Assembly (NCBI RefSeq): GCF_003697815.1
Contig: NZ_RDQG01000021.1
Location: forward strand, 22,175-86,174
Length of the DNA stretch: 64,000 nucleotides
Reading direction: 5' to 3'
Source of the DNA: Halalkalicoccus subterraneus
GTDB taxonomy: Archaea; Halobacteriota; Halobacteria; Halobacteriales; Halalkalicoccaceae
The notes below the pieces were generated by a model. It saw only the letters and a program-made list of their open reading frames with translations. It had not been told where the DNA came from and made no database searches. Positions 15,240 through 24,053 of this stretch are shown here, in pieces. A program made the translations under genes and the position numbers. Position 1 is the stretch's first letter, and every line of letters starts with the position of its first letter.

Positions 15240-17255
15240 TCACGCGTCGGTATCCCCTTCACCTTCGAAAGTGACGCCGCTGTCGGCATCGGTATCGACG
15301 TCCCAGGTCGCCGTACACATCGTTACATCGCTGTTGTCGTAGGCGTAGTGTCGCTCGGGCCCACAGAGTTCGCTTCGGCTGATGCCGGGAGTGACGCTTT
15401 GCTCGTCCTCAGCGACGAAGAACGTACCGCCCGTGCTTTGGTGCTCCCGATAGATCACCGTCTCGGAGTCGCGAAGGCCCTGGTCGGTGACGTTCGTCGC
15501 GACCGCAGGTCCGGGTCCGGCCCGTGAGAAGACGGTGTTGTACGGATGGTCCGTGTGATAGACCTCGCCCGCCTCCTCGTCAACCGGACGGATTTCGCCG
15601 ATCGTATCGACTGCGCTCAGCTCGGCTTGGTTGTAACTGTACTGGGTCTGGGCGTCGGGGAATCGTGGGTTATCGATCGTGCCGTCGGTCGCGGCGAACG
15701 ACACTACCGGGAACGTGAGGGCGAACACGAGCAACACGACGAGAACGACCGGCGTCGTCAGGCGGCGAGAGAGGTACGCGACGCCGACCGCCGCAAGCAG
15801 GCCCATCGGAGCGGCGAGGAAGGCGTACCAGCGCTGAGGAATGAACGTCCGCACGCCGAACATGGGAAAGCCGAGGATGAACACGAGCATCACGACGATT
15901 GCGGCCCCGCACATGATCGCTCCATGAGTGATGTTGCGTCGTCTGAGGACGTAGAAACAGCCCACGACCGCGAGGGCGAACGGAATGAGGAACACCGCCG
16001 CGTCGATGTACTGGACCGCCTGTTCGATCAGCGTCGGGTCGAGGGCCGATTCCGAGCGTGATCCCGTCGTGTCGCCGAGGCCCGCCGATTGCTCGAGGGT
16101 CACGCGAAAGAAGCTGAACGTCGTCGCGAGGAACGTATCGCCGTTATACGGCGTCAGCGACCACATGAACGTGATGAATCCGAGGTCGAACGCCAGCAGT
16201 CCGGTGAGGCTCACAGAATCGGTGCGTCCGGCGCGGAGTCCACGAAACTGACTCGGCGGGCTGAACAGTTCGAAGCGCAACAGGAGGTGTGCGAGCAGTC
16301 CTGCACCCGTCAGGATCAGCATGATGAACGCCGAGATCTGGTGGGTGAGGATCGTCGCGACGCTGAGGAGGACGATCAGGGTGAACTCCCGGCCGCCCGG
16401 AGTGACGTCGAGCACCCTGACGAGCAGATAAAACACGCCGAGGAAGAAGATCAATCCGAGCCCGGTCGGGATCAGATGGATCGACCACTCGACGGTGTGC
16501 GCCGAAATCGCGTAGATCGCGGTCGCAAACAGGCTCCAGCGTGCGGAAACGAACAGCCGCGACGCGATGTAGAGAAACACCGGTGAGAACGCCATTGCGA
16601 ATCCGATCGAGAGGAACAGTCCGTCTCTGACCGGGATGTCGCCCAGAATACTCGTCGCGGCGACCGCGAGGTGGAACAGCGGCGACGCGTAGTACTTGTT
16701 CCCCTCGAGGAAACCGAGCGAACCGGTTTCGACGATGGAGACCGTCCACGAGGGGACGTGCGTCCAGACGTCGATCCCGATGAACCCGGGGGTCGTTAGC
16801 AAGGCGATATACCGGATGGTGAACGCGAACGCGAGGATCTGGACCATCACCAACCACGGCACGAAGTCCCGCTCGCGCGTGAAGAAGATCTGTGCGAAGA
16901 TGGTGATGCCGATGACCGTTGCGATGGTGTAGAACGCCGTCGTCCGACCGCCCTGATAGAGCCCGAGGAAGATCAACAGGCCGGTTCCGAGGATCGTCAC
17001 GCTCGGCAGCAGTCGACCCGCCCACGTCGGAAGCGCTGGAAGCCCCTCCGTGTTGTTCGTCCGGACCGCGAGCAGGTATATCACGGAGGCGAACACCAGT
17101 GCGAGGGGAATCGCGACGATGTAAAAGTTCGACGCGACCAGTCGAAGCGGTAACAGCCCGATGGCCAGTACGAGCGCGAGGATCGCACCGATCACGTCGA
17201 AGCGCTGTGTCGAAAGCCAGCCGTAGAACCGGCCGCTAATGGCCACGGCGGTCAC
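15240..17255 (-). CDS. multi-pass membrane protein, possible GT-C type glycosyltransferase
   Basis: A 671-residue protein with about 12-13 hydrophobic helices and a C-terminal soluble domain of ~130 residues. The first large outer loop contains GFIGIDVWTHVPSW, an acidic/histidine cluster placed where GT-C enzymes (AglB/PMT/AglS-like) keep their catalytic acid. This supports a lipid-linked sugar transferase but does not prove it. It starts at GTG 17255; GTG 17246 is an alternative. It lies 33 bases after the deacetylase gene and before the AlkP gene, so it is part of the same operon. An O-antigen ligase-like or polymerase role is also possible. Confidence 0.6.
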   Translation of the reverse strand: MTAVAISGRFYGWLSTQRFDVIGAILALVLAIGLLPLRLVASNFYIVAIPLALVFASVIYLLAVRTNNTEGLPALPTWAGRLLPSVTILGTGLLIFLGLYQGGRTTAFYTIATVIGITIFAQIFFTRERDFVPWLVMVQILAFAFTIRYIALLTTPGFIGIDVWTHVPSWTVSIVETGSLGFLEGNKYYASPLFHLAVAATSILGDIPVRDGLFLSIGFAMAFSPVFLYIASRLFVSARWSLFATAIYAISAHTVEWSIHLIPTGLGLIFFLGVFYLLVRVLDVTPGGREFTLIVLLSVATILTHQISAFIMLILTGAGLLAHLLLRFELFSPPSQFRGLRAGRTDSVSLTGLLAFDLGFITFMWSLTPYNGDTFLATTFSFFRVTLEQSAGLGDTTGSRSESALDPTLIEQAVQYIDAAVFLIPFALAVVGCFYVLRRRNITHGAIMCGAAIVVMLVFILGFPMFGVRTFIPQRWYAFLAAPMGLLAAVGVAYLSRRLTTPVVLVVLLVFALTFPVVSFAATDGTIDNPRFPDAQTQYSYNQAELSAVDTIGEIRPVDEEAGEVYHTDHPYNTVFSRAGPGPAVATNVTDQGLRDSETVIYREHQSTGGTFFVAEDEQSVTPGISRSELCGPERHYAYDNSDVTMCTATWDVDTDADSGVTFEGEGDTDA

Positions 17256-17288
17256 CTCGGGTCGACCGCCGACCGCGGGTCTGACAGT

Positions 17289-18059
17289 TCATTCGTTTGT
17301 TCCGTATTGAAATTCGTCAACGTTATATTTCTTTTCAACAAGCTGTTCGTGCATAAACCGTCTCGTTCGCTCCAGTTCGGCCTCGACCTCGTTCGAAAGC
17401 CGGGTCTCGAAGTCGGCGTCCTCGTCGCCCCACAATCCCGGATGCGTGAGTATCTGGAGCTTATCGGGGAGTTCGCCCGCGAGCGGATGTTCCTCGCGCC
17501 AGCGCTGGTTCGAGTCGCCACGGTAGGCGATGTCAGTGAAGAACCGCTCCTCGTAGGTGCTCGTAAAGCCCTCGAACGACCGCCGAAAGAGCCACTCGTC
17601 GGGTCGGTGAAACGAGACCGCTTCGCTCACATTGCCGACGGCACATGCCAGTGCCTCGCGCTCTTCAAGGACTCGTTCGGTGACAGCAGTCGAGGACGCC
17701 TCGCCGTCCCAGTACTGGTGAGTACTGAAATGGATGCCGATAGTGTGTCCCATCGATTGCAGTTCCCCGAGCGCGCTCCTGATAGGCTTATAAAAGACGT
17801 TGTACAGCGGGCAGTTCAGCAACACGAAGTACGTCGCTTCGATCCCCAGATCGGCCTCGATCCGGCCCATCTCGAGTGCCTTCCGTGGCGAGAAGTCGAT
17901 GTCGTGTCTGACGATCATCTCGCCGGGTTCGAGCGGGTCGTCGTAGTCGGCGGGGGTGTAACCCGCATCGAGGAGGTCGGTGAGAAATCGTTCGTACCAG
18001 TCGAAGGTGAACTCGACCGGCTCCGTCGGTTCTCGTCTGGAGGGGCTGTGAGTGTTCAT
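17289..18059 (-). CDS. polysaccharide deacetylase-like (NodB-fold) protein
   Basis: A 256-residue protein of the NodB/CE4-like fold. The motif RHDID (residues 51-55) supplies the catalytic/metal aspartates and GIHFSTH (108-114) the H-x3-H metal pair. The SFHRP segment later in the chain corresponds to motif 3. No signal peptide is seen, so it should act on a cytoplasmic substrate such as a nucleotide- or lipid-linked amino sugar. Its start overlaps the LpxD-like gene by 4 nt, which suggests they act one after the other: remove an N-acetyl group, then add another acyl group. Confidence 0.75.
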   Translation of the reverse strand: MNTHSPSRREPTEPVEFTFDWYERFLTDLLDAGYTPADYDDPLEPGEMIVRHDIDFSPRKALEMGRIEADLGIEATYFVLLNCPLYNVFYKPIRSALGELQSMGHTIGIHFSTHQYWDGEASSTAVTERVLEEREALACAVGNVSEAVSFHRPDEWLFRRSFEGFTSTYEERFFTDIAYRGDSNQRWREEHPLAGELPDKLQILTHPGLWGDEDADFETRLSNEVEAELERTRRFMHEQLVEKKYNVDEFQYGTNE

Positions 18060-18880
18060 TGCTCTGTGATGGGCCGGGCCGGCGTCCCGACGACGGTCGT
18101 ATCGTCGGGGACGTCCGAGAGGACGCCCGCGTTCATCCCCACTTCGGCGTCATCACCAATGGCGATGTCGGTTGCGACCGAGACGTGCGGATGGATCGTC
18201 ACGCGCTCGCCGACGGTCGCACCGCCCGAAAACCCCGATCCGTAGGCGACGGTAGTGTCGCTCCCGATCCGGACCTGGTGGGCGAGGTGGACCTGCCCGC
18301 TCAGTTTCGCGCCGTGCTCGACGACGGTCTCGTCGAAGACCGCGCGGTCGATCGAGCTGTTGGGGCCGACCTCGACGTCGTCCTCGATCAGGACGTCTCC
18401 GTCGTGAATCTGCCGGTGGAGCCGGCCCGCCTCCTCGCGCGCGAAACCAAATCCCGCACTTCCGAGGACTGCGCCGGCTCGTATCGTGCAGTCGTCGCCG
18501 ATCTCGACACAGTCGGCGATACGTGTCTGTGGACCGATAACGCACCGCTCGCCGATCGTCGCCCCCTCCTCGACGACCGCAGTCGGGTGGACCCGTGTCT
18601 CCCCGACCCGGTCCATGAAGAACTCGTTTGCGGCCCTGACGAACGCGAGCTTGGGCTCGGGGACGAACACGAGTGTTCTCCCCTCGACGGTTCCGATTTC
18701 GGGCGGACAGACGATCGCGCCAGCATCCGAACTCCTGACGTACTCGGGGTCGTCGTAGACGCAGAACGCGAGCTCGTCGGTGGTGGCCGAGTCGAGTGCG
18801 CCGACACCTTCGACGGCCGTCTCGGGCCCGACGTGCTCGCCGTCGACGAACGCGGCGATCTCGGTTGACTGAATCCTCAC
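18056..18880 (-). CDS. LpxD-like N-acyltransferase
   Basis: A 274-residue left-handed beta-helix acyltransferase. Residues 1-95 match the N-terminal uridine-binding domain of LpxD (AAFVDGEHVGPETAVEGV...LAFCVYDD...). The hexapeptide helix follows, with the GFGFA motif (143-147) and the catalytic histidine H201 in HLAHQVRIG. Bacterial LpxD N-acylates UDP-3-O-acyl-glucosamine in lipid A synthesis. Here the C-terminal helical extension that docks acyl carrier protein is missing (274 versus ~340 residues), so an acyl-CoA donor is more likely. Archaea lack lipid A; an amino sugar of the surface glycan is the probable acceptor. Confidence 0.75.
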   Translation of the reverse strand: MRIQSTEIAAFVDGEHVGPETAVEGVGALDSATTDELAFCVYDDPEYVRSSDAGAIVCPPEIGTVEGRTLVFVPEPKLAFVRAANEFFMDRVGETRVHPTAVVEEGATIGERCVIGPQTRIADCVEIGDDCTIRAGAVLGSAGFGFAREEAGRLHRQIHDGDVLIEDDVEVGPNSSIDRAVFDETVVEHGAKLSGQVHLAHQVRIGSDTTVAYGSGFSGGATVGERVTIHPHVSVATDIAIGDDAEVGMNAGVLSDVPDDTTVVGTPARPITEQ

Positions 18881-19052
18881 TGTAGTCTCACTCGCAGTCG
18901 TTTCGGGAGGTATTTTATTATCCCGACTCTAACGGCCGGCTGTCGAAGCACCTGCTCCGGTCACGACCACGGGAACCTGTCGCTGTGGACACAGTAGACC
19001 CCCCATAGTAATGGCCCGTGATCCGAGAGCTACCGACGAGATCTGCTCTATC

Positions 19053-20018
19053 ATGTATAACGACAAAACGATCGCCGCCGTGATTCCGGCGTACAACGAG
19101 GAGCCGTTTATCGGTGAGGTCATCGAGACCCTCCCCGAGTTCATCGACCGCGCGTACGTGATCGACGACCGCTCGACCGACGATACGTGGGGCGAGATCC
19201 AGCGCAAGGCCGAGGCCGTCAACGATGAGGGCGAGACCACACTCGATCGCGTCGTCCCGATTCGCCACGCCGAGAACAAGGGCGTCGGCGGTGCGATCAA
19301 GACGGGCTACCTCCACGCGCTCGACGACGAGATGGAGGTCACGGCCGTCATGGCGGGCGACGGCCAGACCGAACCCGACATCGTCGAGCGGATCGTCCGT
19401 CCCGTCGCCGAAGGCAAGGCCGAGTACTCGAAGGGGAATCGCCTGCTCGGGGCCGAACGCCGCGACATGCCGTTGTTCCGGCAGATCGGGAACTTCACCC
19501 TGACGCTGATCACGAAGATCGCGAGTGGCTACTGGAAGATCATGGACCCCCAGAACGGGTCGACCGCGATCTCCTACGAGGCGCTCGACAAGGTGGGGAT
19601 CGAGGACATGTACGAGGACTACGGCTACTGTAACGACCTGCTCGTGCGCCTCAACGCCAAGAACATGCGCGTCGCCGACGTGAAACGCCGCGCAGTCTAC
19701 AAGGACGAGGAGAGCGGCATCGACTATAAGACCTACATCCCGAAGGTATCGGGGCTGCTTCTCAGGGATTTCCTCTGGCGGCTTCGCGTGAAGTACCTGA
19801 TCCGGGACTTCCACCCGCTGGCGCTGTTCTACTACGTCGGCGCGGCCTCGGCGGGTATCGGGCTGTTTTCGGCGCTCAAATCAGCGCTCGATCGTGAGGG
19901 GACTTCCCGGGGGACCTCGATCGTCTTGTTCGTGCTCGGCTGGCTGTTCATGCTGCTTGCGATGGTCTTCGACATGGAAGAGAGCAAGGACCTCGAAGTC
20001 CTGCTGTACGACGAGTAG
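19053..20018 (+). CDS. family 2 glycosyltransferase with C-terminal membrane helices
   Basis: A 321-residue GT2 enzyme. The GT-A core shows AAVIPAYNEE at the start, DDRSTDDT, ENKGVGGAIKTGY, MAGDGQTEP (metal-binding DxD-like) and DPQNGSTAIS. Two hydrophobic helices near the C-terminus (around HPLALFYYVGAASAGIGLF and GTSIVLFVLGWLFMLLAMVF) fix it to the membrane, as in dolichyl-phosphate sugar synthases. ATG 19053 sits directly before the fold; ATG 19011 would add 14 residues. It is divergent from the LpxD-like gene. Probably it loads a sugar on a lipid carrier. Donor unknown. Confidence 0.85.
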   Translation: MYNDKTIAAVIPAYNEEPFIGEVIETLPEFIDRAYVIDDRSTDDTWGEIQRKAEAVNDEGETTLDRVVPIRHAENKGVGGAIKTGYLHALDDEMEVTAVMAGDGQTEPDIVERIVRPVAEGKAEYSKGNRLLGAERRDMPLFRQIGNFTLTLITKIASGYWKIMDPQNGSTAISYEALDKVGIEDMYEDYGYCNDLLVRLNAKNMRVADVKRRAVYKDEESGIDYKTYIPKVSGLLLRDFLWRLRVKYLIRDFHPLALFYYVGAASAGIGLFSALKSALDREGTSRGTSIVLFVLGWLFMLLAMVFDMEESKDLEVLLYDE

Positions 20019-20082
20019 GAGTAGTCGCGCCGAGTCGACGATCGACCGATACGGTCTTCGAGTCGAAATCGCCGCTGTTCGT

Positions 20083-21474
20083 TCAGTAGTGGTAGACCGT
20101 CTCGCGGACGCCGCCCTCGACGTCGATGCCGTCGGCGTCGACCGAACCGGCACCCGAGGTGACCGAAACCGCGTCGCGTGCTCCGCCACCGCTGATCGAG
20201 CAGTCCTCGATGCTGACCGATTCGGCACCGGACATCACGCGGATACACTCGGTCTGGTTAATGGACATGTAGATGTCGAGGCCGCTGATCTCGATGTCTC
20301 CACCGTCACACCGGACGGGCCGCTGGCCGCCGAAGCCGGAGATCTCCTCGTCGTACTCGAACTCCGCGTTCTTCAGCGAACAGCTGTCGCCGTCGAGTCG
20401 AACGCCCGCGACGTTGGTGTTCTCGAAGCTCCCACCCTCGACGTGGACCTCGCCCTCGTCGCTTGAACAGTAGATACCGTTGTCGGGGAACGGCCCGATC
20501 TGGCAGTCCTTGATCGTGACGCTCCCGGAGTGATAGTCGCTGACGAGCAGGCCGGTCCCGCCGCGGCCGCCGGAGACGTCCTCGCCGCCGTCCGAGAGGT
20601 CGACGTTCTCGACGAGGCCGTCGCCGCCGCTGTTCTGCATGCCGACGAGCATCGGGCCCTTGCTGGCCGTGTCGTGTTTGCCCTCGACGGTGAGGTCACC
20701 CGCGTACAGGTCGTTTCCGGCCTGCAGTTCGAACACTCGACCGCCGGTGTTGCTGCCGGTGATGTCGACGGTGAAGCCCTCAACGTGGAGGTCGTCGATG
20801 GGTGAGCTGTAGGTACCGAGTTTGAAGGTGTAGCCGTCGGTCGGTTCTACCTTGATCGTCGCGTCGTCGCCGACCATCCCGAACTTCGAGTAGTTCGTGA
20901 GTCGGACCGTCCCGCTGATGCGGTACTCGCCCGACGGGAACTTCACGAGCGTTCCGTCGCCGGCGACGTCCTCGAGAACCGACTCGATCGATGAGCCACC
21001 ACTATTGTCCGCACCGGCCTCGACGATGTCGACGACCTCCGAGTATCCGGACTCGTCGGCATCGACGTCCTCGTCGGCGTCCGACTCGGAATCGGATTCC
21101 GAGTCGTCGGTGTCGCCGAAGTCGGCCGGCTCGCCGTTGATCGTTACCGTGACCGAAGCGGACGATTCGAAGTCCGAGACTTCGCCGGAGAATGCATACG
21201 AGTCGGGTTCGTTGGTGGTTCGTCCCTCGACGGACGTCCCGTCGATTGAGTCATAGGAGTTGATCGTCGCGTCGTTCGCGTCCGATTTCTCGATGTCACC
21301 GCTGACCGAGAACTCGTAGTAAGCGGTCGATCCCTCGCCCGAGACAGTGATTACGTTCTCGCCATCGGCGCCAGCCAATGAACCGAGTGCTGGCGTCGCT
21401 GCGATCCCCGCAAGTGCCCCGATATAACTGCGTCTGCTGACAGAACTGCGCTCTTCGTGGTCGTTATCTCGCAT
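20083..21474 (-). CDS. Tat-exported parallel beta-helix protein
   Basis: A 463-residue secreted protein. The N-terminus carries a twin-arginine signal (SRRSYIGALAGIAATPA). A first domain (~30-120) is a small beta module, followed by an Asp/Ser/Glu-rich linker (about 125-145). The rest reads as repeated short beta strands (EISGLDIYMSI, VSIEDCSISGGGARDAVSV, VTIKDCQIGPFPDNGIYC), the pattern of right-handed parallel beta-helix polysaccharide-binding or lyase proteins. No lyase catalytic cluster can be named. Its place in the glycan island suggests action on, or attachment to, surface polysaccharide. Confidence 0.8.
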   Translation of the reverse strand: MRDNDHEERSSVSRRSYIGALAGIAATPALGSLAGADGENVITVSGEGSTAYYEFSVSGDIEKSDANDATINSYDSIDGTSVEGRTTNEPDSYAFSGEVSDFESSASVTVTINGEPADFGDTDDSESDSESDADEDVDADESGYSEVVDIVEAGADNSGGSSIESVLEDVAGDGTLVKFPSGEYRISGTVRLTNYSKFGMVGDDATIKVEPTDGYTFKLGTYSSPIDDLHVEGFTVDITGSNTGGRVFELQAGNDLYAGDLTVEGKHDTASKGPMLVGMQNSGGDGLVENVDLSDGGEDVSGGRGGTGLLVSDYHSGSVTIKDCQIGPFPDNGIYCSSDEGEVHVEGGSFENTNVAGVRLDGDSCSLKNAEFEYDEEISGFGGQRPVRCDGGDIEISGLDIYMSINQTECIRVMSGAESVSIEDCSISGGGARDAVSVTSGAGSVDADGIDVEGGVRETVYHY

Positions 21475-21768
21475 TCCGATAACATCACAACGGTGGTCGG
21501 TACTAATCTTTTCGGAATCAAGATAGGCTCAAAAATTGGTAATATAACCCTAATTATCCTCTATATGATGGTTTAATCGACGGACAGAATCCTTCTTAGA
21601 GGGATGTGGACGATCGACAGAGCTGATCCACTCATGTCGAAGATGAGGGAGTTCCGGTGGAGCCGGCCCCTGAGAGAACCCTAATCCGGTTACTAATTCT
21701 GATTTGCAACTCCATAATGTAATTTATACAATATATAAGTAAGACGTTACGAATGGACGGAGCAGACG
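21475..21768. promoter_or_regulatory. divergent AT-rich intergenic region
   Basis: About 290 bases between two divergent exported-protein genes. TATATAA at 21733-21739 lies 30-36 bases upstream of ATG 21769 and is the likely TATA box of the deacetylase gene. A second AT-rich stretch (21520-21570) probably serves the beta-helix gene. No ORF seen. Confidence 0.45.
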
Positions 21769-22935
21769 ATGGCTAACACGCTCGGTGACCGTCCCCATCG
21801 GCGCTCGTTCTTGCGAGCGATCGGTGCTGGGGCGGCCGCGATCGGCGTTTCCGGTGCCCTTTCGGGGACTGGAGCCGCTCAGGACGAGGAGACGGACGAC
21901 GAACCCGCCGGCTACCTTTCGATCATTTACGATGACGGTCCGGCCGAGGACTACGATATGTACCGGATCCACCGGGAGTACGATGCTCCCGGCTGCACCG
22001 CAGCTTGTTCGGGCTTGGTTGACTCGGACGAGAGTTGGCTGACGACCGAGCAGCTCGAGGAGATGTCCGATTTCGGTTGGGAGGTCATGTCTCATACGGT
22101 AGATCACCGTCCGCTGGGCAAGGTGTCGATCGAAGCCGACGTCGAGGCGGACGACGACCGGATCTACGCTCAGACCAACAACCAGGGTCGCTTCGAAGGT
22201 GATCCGATCGTCGTGCTCGACGGGGAAAGCAAGGCTAAAGCGACCGTCGTGGGCAACGGCGAGGACGATACCGGTCTGTACATCGAACTCGAAGAACCGA
22301 TCGGCCAACGCTTCGATGCCACGGAGGCGTTCGTCCGATACACGGACGAGTTCATCGAGGAAATCCTCGCGAATTCGCGGGCCCAGCTCGAGGAAATCGT
22401 CGGCGAGGGATGGATCACTGGATTCATCTATCCCTACGAGCGCAACGACGGGTTCGTGAGCGAGGCGATCTCGAATCACTACGACGCGGCGCCGCGGCGC
22501 GATAAGGCCGGCGGGCTCAATCCCGAGTCCAGTATCGACCCGCACGCTCTATCCCGGGAGTACATGGAGACCGACCGTATGGACGAGGACGAGATCGAGC
22601 GGTTCCTCGACACCGTCGCGAACGAACCCGACTACGGGATCCTCGCTGGTCACAGCCAGTACGATACCCTGCCACCGGAACGTCTCGAGTTCGTCCTCGA
22701 ACAGGCTCAACAGCGCGACATCCAAGTCGTCACGGTTCAGGACGCACTCGACGCCTTCGGCGTCGTTGACGCACCAGAGCGAAATATCGAGGACGAAACG
22801 CCGGACGATGCTACTACCGACGAGGACAACGAAGACGGTGGACGTGCCACCGGTGGTGACGAGAGCAGCGAGGAGGACGAACCCGATGGGTTCTTCGCTC
22901 GCATTTTCGCTTTCTTCCGGTCGCTGTTCAACTAG
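21769..22935 (+). CDS. Tat-exported polysaccharide deacetylase with C-terminal amphipathic tail
   Basis: A 388-residue protein. Residues 8-40 form a Tat signal (HRRSFLRAIGAGAAAIG). The NodB-type domain starts with YLSIIYDDGPAEDY (motif 1, DD pair) and EVMSHTVDH (motif 2, H-x3-H), followed by an inserted beta-rich segment of about 80 residues before the rest of the barrel (GFIYPYERND, LAGHSQYDTL). After the domain comes an acidic disordered tail and a final amphipathic aromatic helix (FFARIFAFFRSLF), which could bind the membrane or S-layer. It should act outside the cell on N-acetylated glycans. Confidence 0.82.
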   Translation: MANTLGDRPHRRSFLRAIGAGAAAIGVSGALSGTGAAQDEETDDEPAGYLSIIYDDGPAEDYDMYRIHREYDAPGCTAACSGLVDSDESWLTTEQLEEMSDFGWEVMSHTVDHRPLGKVSIEADVEADDDRIYAQTNNQGRFEGDPIVVLDGESKAKATVVGNGEDDTGLYIELEEPIGQRFDATEAFVRYTDEFIEEILANSRAQLEEIVGEGWITGFIYPYERNDGFVSEAISNHYDAAPRRDKAGGLNPESSIDPHALSREYMETDRMDEDEIERFLDTVANEPDYGILAGHSQYDTLPPERLEFVLEQAQQRDIQVVTVQDALDAFGVVDAPERNIEDETPDDATTDEDNEDGGRATGGDESSEEDEPDGFFARIFAFFRSLFN

Positions 22936-23028
22936 CCTATTATATATCTCATTCTACAATATTCATTTAATTTATAGAAATACTTAATAAATTCTGGTAA
23001 CGAACGTAGTGGTCGTAGGAGATAGACG

Positions 23029-23907
23029 GTGACTTCCAATACAGGCCAGGCCCAGCGGGTCGTTGATACCGTCGACCTCATCTCGAAGAAGTGGCATCCG
23101 GTGATCATCCACCGGCTGCTCGAAGAGGGAGGGCCGTTACGGTTCAATGAGATCAAAGACCGCGTTGATGGCATCTCCGCGAAGGTCCTCACGGACAGTC
23201 TGGCGGACCTGACGGAGAACGAACTGTTGTGTCGGACCGTCGTGAGCGAATCACCGCTTCGCGTCGAGTACGAACTGACGAACACGGGACGAGAGCTTCA
23301 GGACGCGCTCGAAGCACTCGCGGCGTGGGGCGATCGACACCTCGATCCGGACCCCGATCCGACCGTGTTAATAGTCGACGACGACCCACGGCTGGTGAAC
23401 ATGCACGCCAGCTGGCTCGACCCCGATCACACCGTCAAACGGGCGTACGACGGCGAGGAGGCGTTCCGACAGCTCGATGAGTCAGTCGACGCGGTGGTGC
23501 TCGATCGTCGAATGCCGGGCGTCTCCGGCGAGGACGTCCTCGCGCGGATCCGCGAGTGGAACCTCGACTGCGGCGTCGTAATGCTCTCGGCCGTCGAACC
23601 GGACTTCGATATCGTCGATATGGGGTTCGACGATTATATCGTCAAACCGGGGTACCGACACGAGGTTCGCGAGGCCGTTACCGACGTTCTCGCGCGCGAG
23701 ATGCATGACGAACCCCTTCGGGAGTACCTCGCACTGTCGGCCAAGGAGTCGCTGTTGCGCGCCGAGAAATCCGACGTCGATCTCGCGGCTAGCGACGAGT
23801 ATACCGCACTCAGCGAGCGGATCGCGTCGCTCGAATCGAAACTGGACGACCCGTCCGAGGCCGCTGACGACGCTCGACTCCGGGCGATCGTCAACGACGG
23901 GTCCTGA
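23029..23907 (+). CDS. HxlR winged helix - receiver - HalX fusion regulator
   Basis: A 292-residue protein with three parts: an HxlR-type winged helix (1-105; KKWHPVIIHRLLEEGGPLRFNEI...), a receiver domain with acidic pocket VDDDP, phosphoacceptor D159 in VLDRRMPG and conserved K206 in IVKPGY, and a C-terminal HalX helical domain (225-290). HalX follows receivers in many haloarchaeal regulators. Having a DNA-binding domain in front of the receiver is unusual and makes it a likely phosphorylation-controlled transcription factor. It starts at GTG 23029, after an AT-rich stretch (22936-23010). The REC-kinase gene follows closely and may be its partner. Confidence 0.85.
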   Translation: MTSNTGQAQRVVDTVDLISKKWHPVIIHRLLEEGGPLRFNEIKDRVDGISAKVLTDSLADLTENELLCRTVVSESPLRVEYELTNTGRELQDALEALAAWGDRHLDPDPDPTVLIVDDDPRLVNMHASWLDPDHTVKRAYDGEEAFRQLDESVDAVVLDRRMPGVSGEDVLARIREWNLDCGVVMLSAVEPDFDIVDMGFDDYIVKPGYRHEVREAVTDVLAREMHDEPLREYLALSAKESLLRAEKSDVDLAASDEYTALSERIASLESKLDDPSEAADDARLRAIVNDGS

Positions 23908-24053
23908 TCCGACTCGAACCTCGACGGCTCACGCACCTTCCATCGCCAAACTGACCTGTTCCGATATTTTTACAAGCAATAGTATAATATATAATATAGA
24001 AACCACACCGATGCGGTCAGTCGGTGGCTGTCCAACCCGGTACCCCGCAATCA

